Made by a program: the position numbers and the translations under genes. From the NCBI GenBank assembly GCA_002421805.1, contig DISM01000004.1:186001-250000 (forward strand): a stretch of DNA of 64,000 bases, read 5' to 3'. Of this stretch, positions 25,561-34,599 are shown in pieces. The notes below the pieces were generated by a model, which did no database searches, was not told the DNA's origin, and saw only the letters and a list, made by a program, of their open reading frames with translations. How positions within the stretch are numbered: position 1 is the first letter of the stretch; every line of letters starts with the position of its first letter. Source of the stretch: Candidatus Omnitrophica bacterium UBA6210 (GTDB lineage Bacteria > Omnitrophota > Gorgyraeia > Velamenicoccales > Velamenicoccaceae).

Positions 25561-26340
25561 CTATACCCTCAGATATTTGCGGGTCAACGCGATCATGAAA
25601 AGCGGCGCGACGATCAAGGTACAAAATATCTCAAAGACCGCCATCGGGCGGCAGCAACCGGCAGCCGTGATATCGCCGTAACCGACGGTCGTAAACGTGA
25701 CCATGCTGAAATAAAAAGCGTCGGAAAATGTCGGTTCAAACGGCACGCCGCCCCTCAGTAACGGCCCATGCCAATAAACCATGCTGGAAAAAAAGATCAA
25801 GAGCACGCCGAAACCTAAAGGCCTCACCGGCCGCTCACCGTGCCCCCATAACAAAAACGAGACCGTCAGGGAAAACCACATCCACAGCCTCTTGAGAAAG
25901 CCGTTTGTCCCTTGCGTCCCCAATGCAGCGGCGCCGATAGGATGGATCTTCTGCGGAGCAAAGAGGCTGCGCGCCAAAAACTTCCTTAAACACTCCTTGG
26001 ACGCATAAAAACAATCGGAAAAATTAAGGAACTCCATATCGCGCTCAAAATTGATGGCCGCCTGCCTGTAAAGCAGGGACGCGTATTCCAGGTCTCCGGC
26101 CAGCTCAGACTCCCTGGCCGCCTCCTCATATGCCCTTGAGGCGTTATAAAAGATCCTCTCGCCGGATTTGATGGCCCAACAGCTGGCAGCCGATGCCAGG
26201 CATAGGGCCGCTTCTTTATGCCGGCCGCCTCCCTTATACAGCTCCCCTGCCTTGCTAAAAGAAAGATACGCATCGTAAAACTTTTCCTCCGCCAGCAGCC
26301 TGTGCGCTTCTTTTTCCAATATCTGAGGATCATTCTCCAT
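25561..26340 (-). CDS. Two-helix potassium channel with N-terminal helical repeats
   Basis: A 259-residue protein. Residues 1-120 are helical and TPR-like (LLAEEKFYDAYLSFSKAGELY, repeated pattern of about 35 residues). Then come a membrane helix (about 155-178) and a pore loop with the potassium selectivity filter (TFTTVGYGDITAAG). A second pore helix ends near the C-terminus. This matches the Ion_trans_2/KcsA-type pore. There is no ligand-binding RCK domain, and the TPR part sits in its place. It is cotranscribed with LemA downstream (5 bases) and follows the CHASE2 phosphatase by 31 bases. Confidence 0.88.
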   Translation of the reverse strand: MENDPQILEKEAHRLLAEEKFYDAYLSFSKAGELYKGGGRHKEAALCLASAASCWAIKSGERIFYNASRAYEEAARESELAGDLEYASLLYRQAAINFERDMEFLNFSDCFYASKECLRKFLARSLFAPQKIHPIGAAALGTQGTNGFLKRLWMWFSLTVSFLLWGHGERPVRPLGFGVLLIFFSSMVYWHGPLLRGGVPFEPTFSDAFYFSMVTFTTVGYGDITAAGCCRPMAVFEIFCTLIVAPLFMIALTRKYLRV

Positions 26341-26371
26341 AAACAGCCCCTTATTTGAATGTGCCAGCCGT

Positions 26372-28288
26372 TCACCTTCCCAGGACGATCAGCGTAATAT
26401 CGTCGTGCTGGGGACAGTGAAGGGTAAAACGATCCAAGGCTTCCATCATCGCCGCGGCGACGTCCGAGGATTTTTCGCGCGCATGGGCCGCGACCACTTC
26501 TTTGACCTTTTCGATACCGAACTCCTCGCGCCGCACATTGCGCGCCTCTGTCAATCCGTCGGTAAAAATAACGACCTTGTCTGACTCGCCAAAGTCAAAA
26601 ACGGCGTTCTCATAGGAAACGCCCTCATCAATGCCCAAAGGCAGGCCTGCGCCGGCCCCCACCTCCGTCACCGCTCCCGTTCTGCCTCCATACAATAACA
26701 AAGGCGCATGCCCTGCGGACGCCGCGGAAACTTTTTTAGCCGCCGTATCCACGATAAGATACGTGCAGGTGACAAACCGCGCGGATATCCTGCCGACGAG
26801 CTCCTTGTTGATCGCCTGCAAGACCCCGGCGGCATCGGGGATCCGGGAGGAAAATATCCTGAAAAGGGAAATGATCTGGGCCATGATCAAAGACGCGGGC
26901 ACACCCTTGCCGGAGACGTCGCCGATCAATACGCCACACCTGTGGTCGTCTATGTTGACGAAATCAAAAAGGTCTCCGGCCACGAATTTTGCCGGCTGGA
27001 TCAAAAAAGAAATGTCCAGGCGGTCGAAAAGCACCTCACCCTGAGGCAGAAAACTTTGCTGAATGGTGTGAGCGATCTCCAGCTCTTTTTCCAGAAGCCC
27101 CCTCTTTTTTGTCTCCTCAAAGAACCTCGAGACAGTCGAAACAAGATAAACCGCCAGCACGATCGCCAAAGGCAAAAACAGGTCCACCCAGATGCCGAAA
27201 AAAATAAATAAAGCGACAGCTGCAATGAAATAAGCGGCGCCAAGGATGACGCTGCCCAACAGCGCCTTCAAGGGGTTCAGGCGCTGGCAAACCATTAGGC
27301 CAGCGGCAAAGATCAAAAGGGCGACAAGGGCATTGGGAAGGTCTCCCGCAGGCGTGATGAATTGCCGGGTCAAGAGGCCGCTAAAAACGCTCGCCTGAAG
27401 GCCGACAAGAGGATAGTTATTCTCCAGCGGCACAGGCCGGAAATCGGAAGTCCCGGCCGCGGTCAGGCCGATAAAACATGTCTTACCCCGGAAAAAGGAC
27501 AGATCCAGGTCCGGCTTCTGGCCTTCCTTTTGACGGGAAAAGGACTTCAAAACCTCAAAATATGAAAAGTGCCTGAACGAATCCTGCCACTTGGCCGGGT
27601 AGTTGACCAAAAAAGAATTGAGGCCTGCCACAGGCACAGACATCTTGCCGTCGATGACGACCCTGTCTTGCGCAAAAACGACGCGCCGGACATCTAAACC
27701 GAGAGAACCGCATGCCGCCAGAAAACCCAGTTGCGGCACCAGACGTCCCTGGTATTTGACAAATAAGGGAACTTGCCTGACCTTGCCGTCCGCATCCAGA
27801 AAAACGTTGATATGGCCGATGCCGCACGCCCCTGCGGCCAATGTCCCGACAACATCCGCCACCATCAGGGACGTCTCGGGCACAAGTTTCCTGTCGGTCT
27901 TTTTCTGGTCGATATAAAAAGCGACGGGCAGATACACCCGGCCCGACTCTTTGATGGCGCTGGAAAACTCCGTATCATACAGGGTAGGCTCGGAAAAGAG
28001 GATATCGAAGACCACCGCCCTGGCGCCCAGCTGTCTGAAGACGTCCACCAGGGTGGCGTGAAAATCGCGGGGCAGGGGCCAGACACCAAGGTTCTTGAGC
28101 GTATCGTCAGACACTTCGATGATGACGGCCTCGTCTGCCGTCTTCAACTGCGGCCGCCAGCTAAGCCTCAGGTCATAAAGATAGGACTCATAGTCCTTGA
28201 ACGCTCCGGTCAAGGACAAGAGCAGAACGAAAAGACAGGCGCACACAAACCACCCTGTCTTCAAAAGGGTCCGGCGGGAAAGATTCAT
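26372..28288 (-). CDS. CHASE2-SpoIIE protein phosphatase
   Basis: A 638-residue membrane phosphatase. A membrane helix (about 10-28) precedes an extracytoplasmic CHASE2 domain (about 35-310; YDLRLSWRPQLKTADEAVIIEVSDDTL). Three membrane helices (about 315-385) and a coiled linker with FLPQGEV follow. The C-terminal PP2C/SpoIIE domain (about 420-638) shows VAGDLFDF, GDVSGKGVPASLIMA, FTDGLTEARN and DDITLIVL metal-binding motifs. SpoIIE-type enzymes dephosphorylate STAS anti-sigma-factor antagonists. A STAS protein and its kinase are encoded upstream in the same run (32.4-33.2 kb), which suggests they are the partners. Confidence 0.93.
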   Translation of the reverse strand: MNLSRRTLLKTGWFVCACLFVLLLSLTGAFKDYESYLYDLRLSWRPQLKTADEAVIIEVSDDTLKNLGVWPLPRDFHATLVDVFRQLGARAVVFDILFSEPTLYDTEFSSAIKESGRVYLPVAFYIDQKKTDRKLVPETSLMVADVVGTLAAGACGIGHINVFLDADGKVRQVPLFVKYQGRLVPQLGFLAACGSLGLDVRRVVFAQDRVVIDGKMSVPVAGLNSFLVNYPAKWQDSFRHFSYFEVLKSFSRQKEGQKPDLDLSFFRGKTCFIGLTAAGTSDFRPVPLENNYPLVGLQASVFSGLLTRQFITPAGDLPNALVALLIFAAGLMVCQRLNPLKALLGSVILGAAYFIAAVALFIFFGIWVDLFLPLAIVLAVYLVSTVSRFFEETKKRGLLEKELEIAHTIQQSFLPQGEVLFDRLDISFLIQPAKFVAGDLFDFVNIDDHRCGVLIGDVSGKGVPASLIMAQIISLFRIFSSRIPDAAGVLQAINKELVGRISARFVTCTYLIVDTAAKKVSAASAGHAPLLLYGGRTGAVTEVGAGAGLPLGIDEGVSYENAVFDFGESDKVVIFTDGLTEARNVRREEFGIEKVKEVVAAHAREKSSDVAAAMMEALDRFTLHCPQHDDITLIVLGR

Positions 28289-28291
28289 GCT

Positions 28292-29302
28292 TTAGAAGCG
28301 GTATTCCCAGCCCACGGTCACAACGTTCTCGTTGTATTTTTCCAGGGGCTCGTTGGTATCATTATCCCGGTAGGTATAAAAAAGAGTGGCGCTGTTATTC
28401 GCGTTGATCTTGTAGCGACAGCCGGTATTGACATAATAGACGTTATCGTTCTCTTTCTTCGAGGAATCTGTGCTTACGGTGCGGCTGTTATAGTTCTTGC
28501 GCAGGAAGATGAAACTGGCGATCAGGTCGATCTTTTCGGAAAGCGCATACTGGACCGATGGTCCTCCTTCGTAGGATTTATAATCATAGAAGTCCAGATA
28601 TCTGGCATTGGAATCATTCTCGGAAAACTTCGCCTTGAATGAAACAACGAGCTTGGATGAGACCTTCGTGCCGATGGTATAGGCGACGCTCTGCCTAGTC
28701 TCCGTCAGCTCTTTGTCCTGGAGCACCAAAAGGGAGTTGGACAACGCCTTGCGGCTCGTGTGCCTCTTGTAGCCGTATTCCAATGTCAGCTGATGATACG
28801 TCCTGTCGGAAAGATTGTTCCTCAGGTAAACAAACCCTTTATGGAACATGTAATCGTCGTCGGCATTGGTGGGATAATAGAAATAGGAAAAATCATAACC
28901 CACGCCCGAGCTAAAAAGCTTGTTCAGTTTCTTGTTCAGGTCCAGGCGCAGGTGGTTCATCAGGTTGGAAAAGTGGGCCGTGTCGCTGTAATTCAGGTAA
29001 TCGAGATCGTAATTCACGAAAAGACGGCATCCGCCGGACAGCGGCGTGTCGAATTTCAACGCGTACAGGAACTCATGGAAAGCCGACCCCTTGCCATCCG
29101 GGCTCAAAGAGACATTGCTGTCGTAGCCGACAAAGATGCCTGCCTGGGACGTCAGATGATACGCCGGGACCGCCGGCTTCTGCAACATCTGCATCTGCGC
29201 GACCCTCGCCTGCTTCTCCTCCCCGATCTGGGCAGAAGACCTGCCGGGAACCGTCAGCACGCAGCAGATCAAAAACACTAAAAGATAGACGGGTTTACGC
29301 AT
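28292..29302 (-). CDS. Outer-membrane beta-barrel protein
   Basis: The start is ATG 29302 (AAGGAGG upstream). The 336-residue product has a signal peptide (about 1-25). The rest is alternating polar and aromatic strands with many Tyr and Asn (GVGYDFSYFYYP, LTLEYGYKRHTS) ending in WEYRF, a C-terminal Phe typical of Bam substrates. About 14-16 strands are likely. It lies between a FecR-domain protein and the CHASE2 phosphatase (3-base gap). This trio is a known arrangement for envelope signalling loci. Its ligand is unknown. Confidence 0.8.
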   Translation of the reverse strand: MRKPVYLLVFLICCVLTVPGRSSAQIGEEKQARVAQMQMLQKPAVPAYHLTSQAGIFVGYDSNVSLSPDGKGSAFHEFLYALKFDTPLSGGCRLFVNYDLDYLNYSDTAHFSNLMNHLRLDLNKKLNKLFSSGVGYDFSYFYYPTNADDDYMFHKGFVYLRNNLSDRTYHQLTLEYGYKRHTSRKALSNSLLVLQDKELTETRQSVAYTIGTKVSSKLVVSFKAKFSENDSNARYLDFYDYKSYEGGPSVQYALSEKIDLIASFIFLRKNYNSRTVSTDSSKKENDNVYYVNTGCRYKINANNSATLFYTYRDNDTNEPLEKYNENVVTVGWEYRF

Positions 29303-29368
29303 CGCCCCTCCTTGACTGGACACATCGCTTGCAAAAAGGACTTTTTCCTTCACGCCCTTGCCTGTATC

Positions 29369-30118
29369 TTATCTTTTCTCGTGAGATCCCGACCACTGAT
29401 CCTGACGCCGCTCTTGCGCGTCTTCTCCGCGGGCATCTTCACGCTGGTCGTCTCTATCATCGTCGAACCCGTCGTCGCCCGAGCCGTCGTCTCCTCCGCC
29501 CTGCAGGCTGCCGACATAGCCGGTAAAATCATTCCACTCCTGATAATCGTTGTCGCCGAGGGCATATCTTGAACCGAGCTGCCCGCCGCAGACATCCATG
29601 CCGTTGCCTTGAGGCAAGTTGGCCTCTCCTGTGATATTCCCCTGGGGATCAAGGCCCTGGACATACGTGACATCGTCCAGGCACTTTTCAGAAACGCACG
29701 CGCCCTTATACTCCGTGATCCAGCCCGTGCCCCTGGCGCCGGCGACCGCCGTCGGCGTCCTGACTTCGAATTTCTCGCTCTTGGAAAGGTTCTTGATCAG
29801 GGAAAAGACCCGTCCCTGCGGCAGAAAAACCGCGCCGGGCTTGATGCTGTCGATCCGTATCCGTGAATTCTGCTTCAAGGTCACGATATTCTTCTGCTCT
29901 TCATCGAACGCAAGCGTGCAATAGGAATTCTCCTTGGTCTCAAGCTCCGCATCCTTGTTGAGCACCATGTTCACCTTGGCCTTCTTCCAGTCGGCCGAAG
30001 CATCCGTTTTGACCGTGACCTTGCCTCCGACATCCACGATCTTGGCCACCTGGGCGAAAGCATAACAAGGAACAAACAAGAATGCCGCCAACATCACCAG
30101 CGCGTATTTTATCTTCAT
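29369..30118 (-). CDS. FecR-domain secreted protein
   Basis: The start is ATG 30118 (GGGAGG upstream). The 249-residue product has a signal peptide (about 1-23, ending YAFAQ). The FecR domain spans about 24-160, with VGGKVTVKTDASADWKKA, LKQNSRIRIDSI and TPTAVAGARGTGW as hallmark segments. It ends in an acidic Gly/Asp/Arg-rich tail. Unlike the classic anti-sigma FecR it has no membrane helix and no adjacent ECF sigma factor. It lies with a CHASE2 protein and an outer-membrane barrel, a frequent association. Confidence 0.88.
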   Translation of the reverse strand: MKIKYALVMLAAFLFVPCYAFAQVAKIVDVGGKVTVKTDASADWKKAKVNMVLNKDAELETKENSYCTLAFDEEQKNIVTLKQNSRIRIDSIKPGAVFLPQGRVFSLIKNLSKSEKFEVRTPTAVAGARGTGWITEYKGACVSEKCLDDVTYVQGLDPQGNITGEANLPQGNGMDVCGGQLGSRYALGDNDYQEWNDFTGYVGSLQGGGDDGSGDDGFDDDRDDQREDARGEDAQERRQDQWSGSHEKR

Positions 30119-30164
30119 CGTGCCTCCCTTCATCCATAGACAGTCCAAAAACCTCGGGCCCCTG

Positions 30165-30731
30165 CTATTTTTTAGGCTTAAACAACAGCTTCCACGGGTG
30201 TTGTTTCAAGTCTTCGCTGAACTCTTCAAAATTCTTTGACGTCGTTTCCATGTTCTGCGCGATAGATGAGATCCTGCCCTTGTTCTCATCCATCAGCGTG
30301 TTGAGACTTGTCATCAACGTATCGATGTCCGCATACGGTTTCCCCTCAAGGATCTCCCCGGGCGCGACGCAGGAACTGTTTCCCGCCGAGGATATCTGGA
30401 TATACTTCTCGCCCATCAACCCCAAGGTCTTGAGGGAGACCTCGGCATCGGTACTCACCCGGACATCTTTTTTGAGCCACAGCTTGAGCGTCAAAAACGT
30501 CCTGTCCTGGTCATAACCCAGCACAATGTCCTCGACCTTCCCCACCTCAAAGCCGTTGAGCATCACCGGCGCCTTCTTGTCGAGGCCGGCGACCTCATCG
30601 AAGACAACATAGATATTGTATCCCTCCTGGCCGAAAGTGACCTTGCCGGTGGAGAGCACCAGATACGCCAGACCGATGAGGCAGAGAATGACGAACAGAC
30701 CGACCTTGAACTCCTGCGTGAATTTTTTCAT
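30165..30731 (-). CDS. mlaD: MlaD/MCE-domain phospholipid transport protein
   Basis: The start is ATG 30731 (AGAGGG upstream). The 188-residue product has one membrane anchor (about 8-28) and a single MCE domain (about 35-115: VVFDEVAGLDKKAPVMLNGFEVGKV, then LGLMGEKYIQIS). A helical C-terminus follows that is shorter than in E. coli but could form the hexamer channel helix. The role is the periplasmic lipid-binding ring of an Mla-type ABC system with the MlaE and MlaF genes just upstream. No MlaC or MlaA was seen in the window. Confidence 0.93.
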   Translation of the reverse strand: MKKFTQEFKVGLFVILCLIGLAYLVLSTGKVTFGQEGYNIYVVFDEVAGLDKKAPVMLNGFEVGKVEDIVLGYDQDRTFLTLKLWLKKDVRVSTDAEVSLKTLGLMGEKYIQISSAGNSSCVAPGEILEGKPYADIDTLMTSLNTLMDENKGRISSIAQNMETTSKNFEEFSEDLKQHPWKLLFKPKK

Positions 30732-30755
30732 CTTCATCCCTCTCTTGTAATGACC

Positions 30756-31559
30756 TTAAAAATCCTGGATGATGCCGATGTCTTCTTTGAAGAAATCTAT
30801 CGGGCCCTCGGGCCTGCCGTTGATGAACTGCTGGATATACGGGTTGTCCGACCGGCGTATCTCATCGGGCGTCCCCACGGCAACGATCGCGCCTTTGTGC
30901 ACCATGGCGATCCTGTCGGCGATCCCAAAAACACTCTGCATGTCGTGCGTCACGACCACGGACGTCATCAATAATTTGGCGCTCAAGTCTTTGATCAATT
31001 TGTCGATGACGCCGCCGACCACGGGATCCAGGCCGGACGTAGGCTCGTCATAAAAAACGATGTCGGGGTCCAGGGCGATCGCCCTGGCCAGGCCCACGCG
31101 CTTGCGCATGCCGCCGGAGATCTGCGACGGGTAATACTTCTCATAACCGCGCAATCCCACCAGCGACAGCTTCATCTTGATGATGATCTTAATGATCTCG
31201 TCCGCCAGCTTCGTATGCTCGTCCAAGGGAAGTGCGACATTCTCTTCGACGGTCATCGAATCGAGCAGGGCCGAATACTGGAAGAGCATGCCGAAGTTTT
31301 TTTTGATATTGGCAAGGGCCTCGTCTGAAATATGATAGATATCCTTGTCTTTGATGAACACATGGCCTTCGTCCGGCCTGATGGTGCCGTTCATCACCCT
31401 CAAAAGCGTGCTCTTGCCGGAACCCGAGCAGCCCATGATGATGAAAGTCTCACCCGCGTAAATGTCAAGGCTCACGTTGTCGATGACCTTCTTGTTCTGG
31501 AATGTCTTGGAGACGTTCTTGAGCGAGATGACCGGGTTTTTGGAATCCGTCGGCTTCAT
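30756..31559 (-). CDS. mlaF: MlaF-type ABC ATPase of the lipid transporter
   Basis: A 267-residue ATPase with Walker A (GCSGSGKST), Q-loop (GMLFQYSALLDSMTVEEN), signature (ISGGMRKRVGLAR), Walker B (IVFYDEPTSGLDP) and H-loop (VVVTHDMQSVFG). The MRKR form of the signature region is typical of MlaF/TtgA-type ATPases. Its start overlaps the MlaE stop as ATGA and MlaD follows 24 bases later. It energises lipid movement between inner and outer membrane. Confidence 0.95.
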   Translation of the reverse strand: MKPTDSKNPVISLKNVSKTFQNKKVIDNVSLDIYAGETFIIMGCSGSGKSTLLRVMNGTIRPDEGHVFIKDKDIYHISDEALANIKKNFGMLFQYSALLDSMTVEENVALPLDEHTKLADEIIKIIIKMKLSLVGLRGYEKYYPSQISGGMRKRVGLARAIALDPDIVFYDEPTSGLDPVVGGVIDKLIKDLSAKLLMTSVVVTHDMQSVFGIADRIAMVHKGAIVAVGTPDEIRRSDNPYIQQFINGRPEGPIDFFKEDIGIIQDF

Positions 31560-32344
31560 ATTTTTGAAAAATAGAAAAATGCGGTGATGACGCAGTCGGC
31601 CAGGATGATCAAAATAAAGCTGATCACGACACTGCGCGTCGTGGCCCGGCCCACGCCTTCGGCGCCGCCCTTGGTGTTAAGGCCTTCGAAACAGGCGATG
31701 AGCGCGATGATCATGCCAAAGACGACCGCCTTGATCAGGCCCGTATAAACATCCTTGATCTCAAGGTGTTTGAAGGTCGTCTGCATGTAAAGGTCCGGAT
31801 TGATATGGAGGCTTCCCGTGCCCACGATAAAGCCGCCGAGGATGCCCGAGAGGTTGCCCAGAATGACAAGACACGGCACCATAAGAAGCAGGGCCAGGAA
31901 ACGTGAGACACAGAGAAAACGGACAGGATTGATCGACATCGTATCCAGCGCCTCGACCTGCTCGGTGACCTTCATTGTGCCTAATTCCGCGGCGATGGCC
32001 GAGCCGGCGCGGCCGGCGACCACCAGGCCCGTCAGGACCGGGCTTAACTCGCGGCACATGGAAACGGCGACGAGCGACGCCACATAGATGACCGCGCCCA
32101 TCTTTTCCAGCTGGTAGGCGGTCTGCATGGCCAGAACGATGCCGGTGAAGAAATCGACGAAAAAGACCAGAAGGACGGAGCGCAGGCCCGCGAACACCAT
32201 CTGCTGGAAGATATAGCGCCGGCGCGGAAACTTCCCTTTGAAAGGGCCGAAGACGATCCAGTAGACGATCCCGGACAGAAGGGCGCCGACCCCCTTGCCC
32301 CATTCCAGATACTCGATGACCGCCTTGCCGATACGTGAGACCAT
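31556..32344 (-). CDS. mlaE: MlaE-type permease of the lipid transporter
   Basis: A 262-residue polytopic protein with the MlaE signature: ELSPVLTGLVVAGRAGSAIAAELGTM and the preceding TGIVLAMQTAYQLEKMGA. It has five to six membrane segments. It lies downstream of a STAS gene and overlaps mlaF. In E. coli the STAS protein MlaB binds MlaF, so the order STAS-MlaE-MlaF-MlaD suggests a complete inner-membrane complex. The Shine-Dalgarno (GGTGGAG) is 11 bases from the ATG, which is a little far. Confidence 0.95.
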   Translation of the reverse strand: MVSRIGKAVIEYLEWGKGVGALLSGIVYWIVFGPFKGKFPRRRYIFQQMVFAGLRSVLLVFFVDFFTGIVLAMQTAYQLEKMGAVIYVASLVAVSMCRELSPVLTGLVVAGRAGSAIAAELGTMKVTEQVEALDTMSINPVRFLCVSRFLALLLMVPCLVILGNLSGILGGFIVGTGSLHINPDLYMQTTFKHLEIKDVYTGLIKAVVFGMIIALIACFEGLNTKGGAEGVGRATTRSVVISFILIILADCVITAFFYFSKI

Positions 32345-32382
32345 CTGAATGTCTACTCCACCGGCCGCATTCTGCGGCTCGT

Positions 32383-32715
32383 TTAAAAATCCTTGAGCGC
32401 GGCTTCCTGGCTATCGAAAATCTCGAAAAGCTTGTGCAGCTTGGTGATCTCAAAGGCGTTCTTGACCTTCTGGCTCATCCCGGAAAAACGCAGCTTGCCG
32501 CCGATCTTCTTGAGACGCTGGAACATCTCGATCAAGGTCGCCAGGCCCGAACTATCGATATACTCGACGCCGGAAAATTCCACGAGGACCTTTTTTTCGT
32601 TCCTCTTGATCAGATCGTCAAAGACCTTGCGCAACTGCACGGACGTATTGATGTCAACCTCTCCTTCGATGACGCAAAGCAATGCGTCAGCCTTTTTTTC
32701 TTCTCTCGTCTTCAC
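32383..32715 (-). CDS. STAS domain protein (anti-sigma antagonist type or MlaB)
   Basis: A 110-residue single STAS domain starting at GTG 32715 (AAGGGGG upstream). VEFSGVEYIDSSGLATLIEM carries the Ser that kinases phosphorylate in SpoIIAA/RsbV. Two readings fit. One is a SpoIIAA-like switch protein, because an RsbW-like kinase gene overlaps its start by 29 bases. The other is MlaB, because mlaE follows 38 bases later. The two are not exclusive: it may couple a phosphorylation switch to lipid transport. Confidence 0.88.
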   Translation of the reverse strand: MKTREEKKADALLCVIEGEVDINTSVQLRKVFDDLIKRNEKKVLVEFSGVEYIDSSGLATLIEMFQRLKKIGGKLRFSGMSQKVKNAFEITKLHKLFEIFDSQEAALKDF

Positions 32716-33133
32716 CTTTTGCCCCCTTGTGAAAAGCTTTTACCATTTGAATTTTACGGCCGCCGTCAAAAAACTCGACGCCGTCCATGAGGTTGCGGAT
32801 CAAAAAAATACCGCGGCCCGACAACCTCTGAAGATTACCCGGTTGGGTAGGATCCATGAGGCGCGCGGCATCAAAGCCATCCCCCTGGTCCGTCACGGTC
32901 ATGACAAGAGAATCCTTGCGGGCCTCCACGTCCAGCCGAACAGGCAACACCCGGTTCAGCCGGGAACCGTGCTTGATCGCATTCACCAACGCTTCTTGTA
33001 AGGATAATTTGATGTCGTGCAGGGCTTTATCGCCCAAGTGAAACTTTTTTATCTCTTTGAGGGTGTCGGACAGGAGTTGTGGAACAAGTGAGAGGTCAGA
33101 AGCTATTTCTTTGGAAAAATTAAGATCTTCCAT
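32687..33133 (-). CDS. RsbW/SpoIIAB-type serine kinase (HATPase)
   Basis: The start is uncertain: the open frame reaches TTG 33214, but a promoter (33186-33214) overlaps that part, so ATG 33133 is preferred (148 residues); TTG 33169 is another option. The GHKL ATP-binding fold is clear: LSLQEALVNAIKHGS (N-box), VTDQGDGFD (G1) and SGRGIFLIRNLMD (G2). Such proteins phosphorylate STAS antagonists and bind sigma factors or other targets. The next gene encodes a STAS protein. No sigma factor is nearby. Confidence 0.85.
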   Translation of the reverse strand: MEDLNFSKEIASDLSLVPQLLSDTLKEIKKFHLGDKALHDIKLSLQEALVNAIKHGSRLNRVLPVRLDVEARKDSLVMTVTDQGDGFDAARLMDPTQPGNLQRLSGRGIFLIRNLMDGVEFFDGGRKIQMVKAFHKGAKGEDERRKKG

Positions 33134-33185
33134 CTTTTGAAGGACCGCCTGTGGGATGTTGGAAAACAACGAGAAAATCCTTCTT

Positions 33186-33214
33186 ATTATAACCCTTTGG
33201 CCCGTTATGTCCAA
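33186..33214 (-). promoter_or_regulatory. Promoter of the kinase-STAS-Mla gene run
   Basis: TTGGAC (33209-33214) and TATAAT (33186-33191) with a 17-base spacer; transcription would begin near 33179. This is the only strong promoter-like sequence I noticed before the terminator at 14.9 kb. Confidence 0.65.
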
Positions 33215-33263
33215 CAGGAGTTTCGTCAGAGGCTCATAACACGCAACTTAAGCCTTGGCAGGC

Positions 33264-33863
33264 CTATGCGATATAACCGACAGGAATAATACACAAAGGA
33301 TATTGCCCTTCGGGAAGACCAAGTATCTTTGCGACCTGCGCGTCATCAAAAGCGCCTATAGACACGGAACCCAGGCCTAAAGCCACGGCCTGCAAATGGA
33401 CGTTCTGGGCGATATGGCCGGCCTCCATATCGACATAACTCTTGCCGCGCTCCCCATATCTGGAATACGGCCTCTCATAGGTGGCGCAGAGGACGATATC
33501 CAGGCCCGCCTCCTTCACCGGCTCCTGACCAAGGCTGGCGACGCACAAATCGTTACGCAGGTCGCGCTCCAGAACAAGCACAAGCGCATGTTTTTCGGGA
33601 AGATAACGATACTGGCCGGTCTCAGTGACCGCGTAGACCTCCATCGGATACAACGCGCCGGCCGATGGAGCGCTGCGGAAATAAAAATTCCCCGGCTTGG
33701 CCGTGACGCCCTGGGCAGCCCAAAGCAATTGGCCGATCTCCGCCGGAGATAACTGCTTCCTGAAAAAAATCCTCTGGGAACGTCTCTTGGCTATCGCCTC
33801 TTCAAGCGAAAACCTTCCTCTGGCTGCAGGCCGCGGCAACGGAATATATTTCGTCTCTGCCAT
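33264..33863 (-). CDS. SagB/nitroreductase-family FMN oxidoreductase
   Basis: The start is ATG 33863 (GGGGAGG upstream). The 199-residue product has the nitroreductase fold: SLEEAIAKRRSQRIFFRKQLS at the N-terminus, then LLWAAQGVTA, SAPSAGALYPMEVYAV, and a C-terminal HIAQNVHLQAVALGLGSVSIGAF. The SAGALYP motif is typical of SagB-type dehydrogenases, which oxidise azolines in peptide products. No precursor peptide or cyclodehydratase is nearby, so a general FMN-dependent reductase is as likely. Confidence 0.9.
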   Translation of the reverse strand: MAETKYIPLPRPAARGRFSLEEAIAKRRSQRIFFRKQLSPAEIGQLLWAAQGVTAKPGNFYFRSAPSAGALYPMEVYAVTETGQYRYLPEKHALVLVLERDLRNDLCVASLGQEPVKEAGLDIVLCATYERPYSRYGERGKSYVDMEAGHIAQNVHLQAVALGLGSVSIGAFDDAQVAKILGLPEGQYPLCIIPVGYIA

Positions 33864-33892
33864 GGTTCCTCCCCTGCCGAACAAAAAACTTG

Positions 33893-34516
33893 CTATTGTT
33901 TTTCCTGCTCTTTAAAACCTACCAGGGCCTTCTGCAAAGGCCCTTTCATGTTCGGATAGCTGTCGCGGAATTCCTTCACAGCCTCTTCTTCCTGGTCCAG
34001 GACTTCCTCAAAAACAGCTTTTTTCTTTTCCAAGCTCATCTTAAGGGTCCCCAGATACCTCACCTGCCCGGGCTTCACCTCGAACTCAAGGATGGCCTGG
34101 TTCCGTTTCCCGGAGTCAGAAGTCATCAGCTCATGGCCGATGGCGCCGAAAAGATATGTGGCTGCTTCGGCATTATCGCTGATCTTCCTGACCTGCCACG
34201 TCCCGGCAGGCAGTTCAACGAGAAAATACGTCGGATCATACCTGAAATTGCCGTTAAACGAACCCTTTTCGCGCAAGGCCAGTTTGATCCCTTTTTCCTT
34301 GGCCTCCCCGGTCTCCGAAAACAGATAAAAATAGACAACGGGCACGATGACGCCCTTGCAATCGAGTTTGAAAAACACCAGGCCGGTATCTTCCATCTGG
34401 GTCATGGACGCCTTCTTATCTACGACCTTCACCGAAGACGTCGTCGCACAACCGGAAATCGCCAGAAAGAGAGCCAAAAGACAAATACCGTTTTTTGCAT
34501 ACGCGCGTAATTTCAT
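33893..34516 (-). CDS. Lipoprotein of unknown function
   Basis: The start is ATG 34516 (AAGGAG 6 bases upstream). The 207-residue product has a lipoprotein signal ending LAISGC with the lipid-carrying Cys at about residue 23. The mature part is beta-rich (YFLVELPAGTWQVRKISDN, typical of secreted DUF2846-like domains) and ends in a charged helix. A promoter at 34600-34627 drives it. The function is unknown. Confidence 0.75.
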   Translation of the reverse strand: MKLRAYAKNGICLLALFLAISGCATTSSVKVVDKKASMTQMEDTGLVFFKLDCKGVIVPVVYFYLFSETGEAKEKGIKLALREKGSFNGNFRYDPTYFLVELPAGTWQVRKISDNAEAATYLFGAIGHELMTSDSGKRNQAILEFEVKPGQVRYLGTLKMSLEKKKAVFEEVLDQEEEAVKEFRDSYPNMKGPLQKALVGFKEQEKQ

Positions 34517-34599
34517 CTCCATCTCCTTGAAATTATGTTATCACCTGTGCCAGAAACGGGACATATCGTCCTGCCGAACCCCTGAATCCATAGATTTTC

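Noticed and set aside
33133..33214. TTG 33214 as start of the RsbW-like kinase
   Set aside because: The TTG is part of a -35 box with a perfectly spaced TATAAT downstream, so it would not be transcribed from that promoter.
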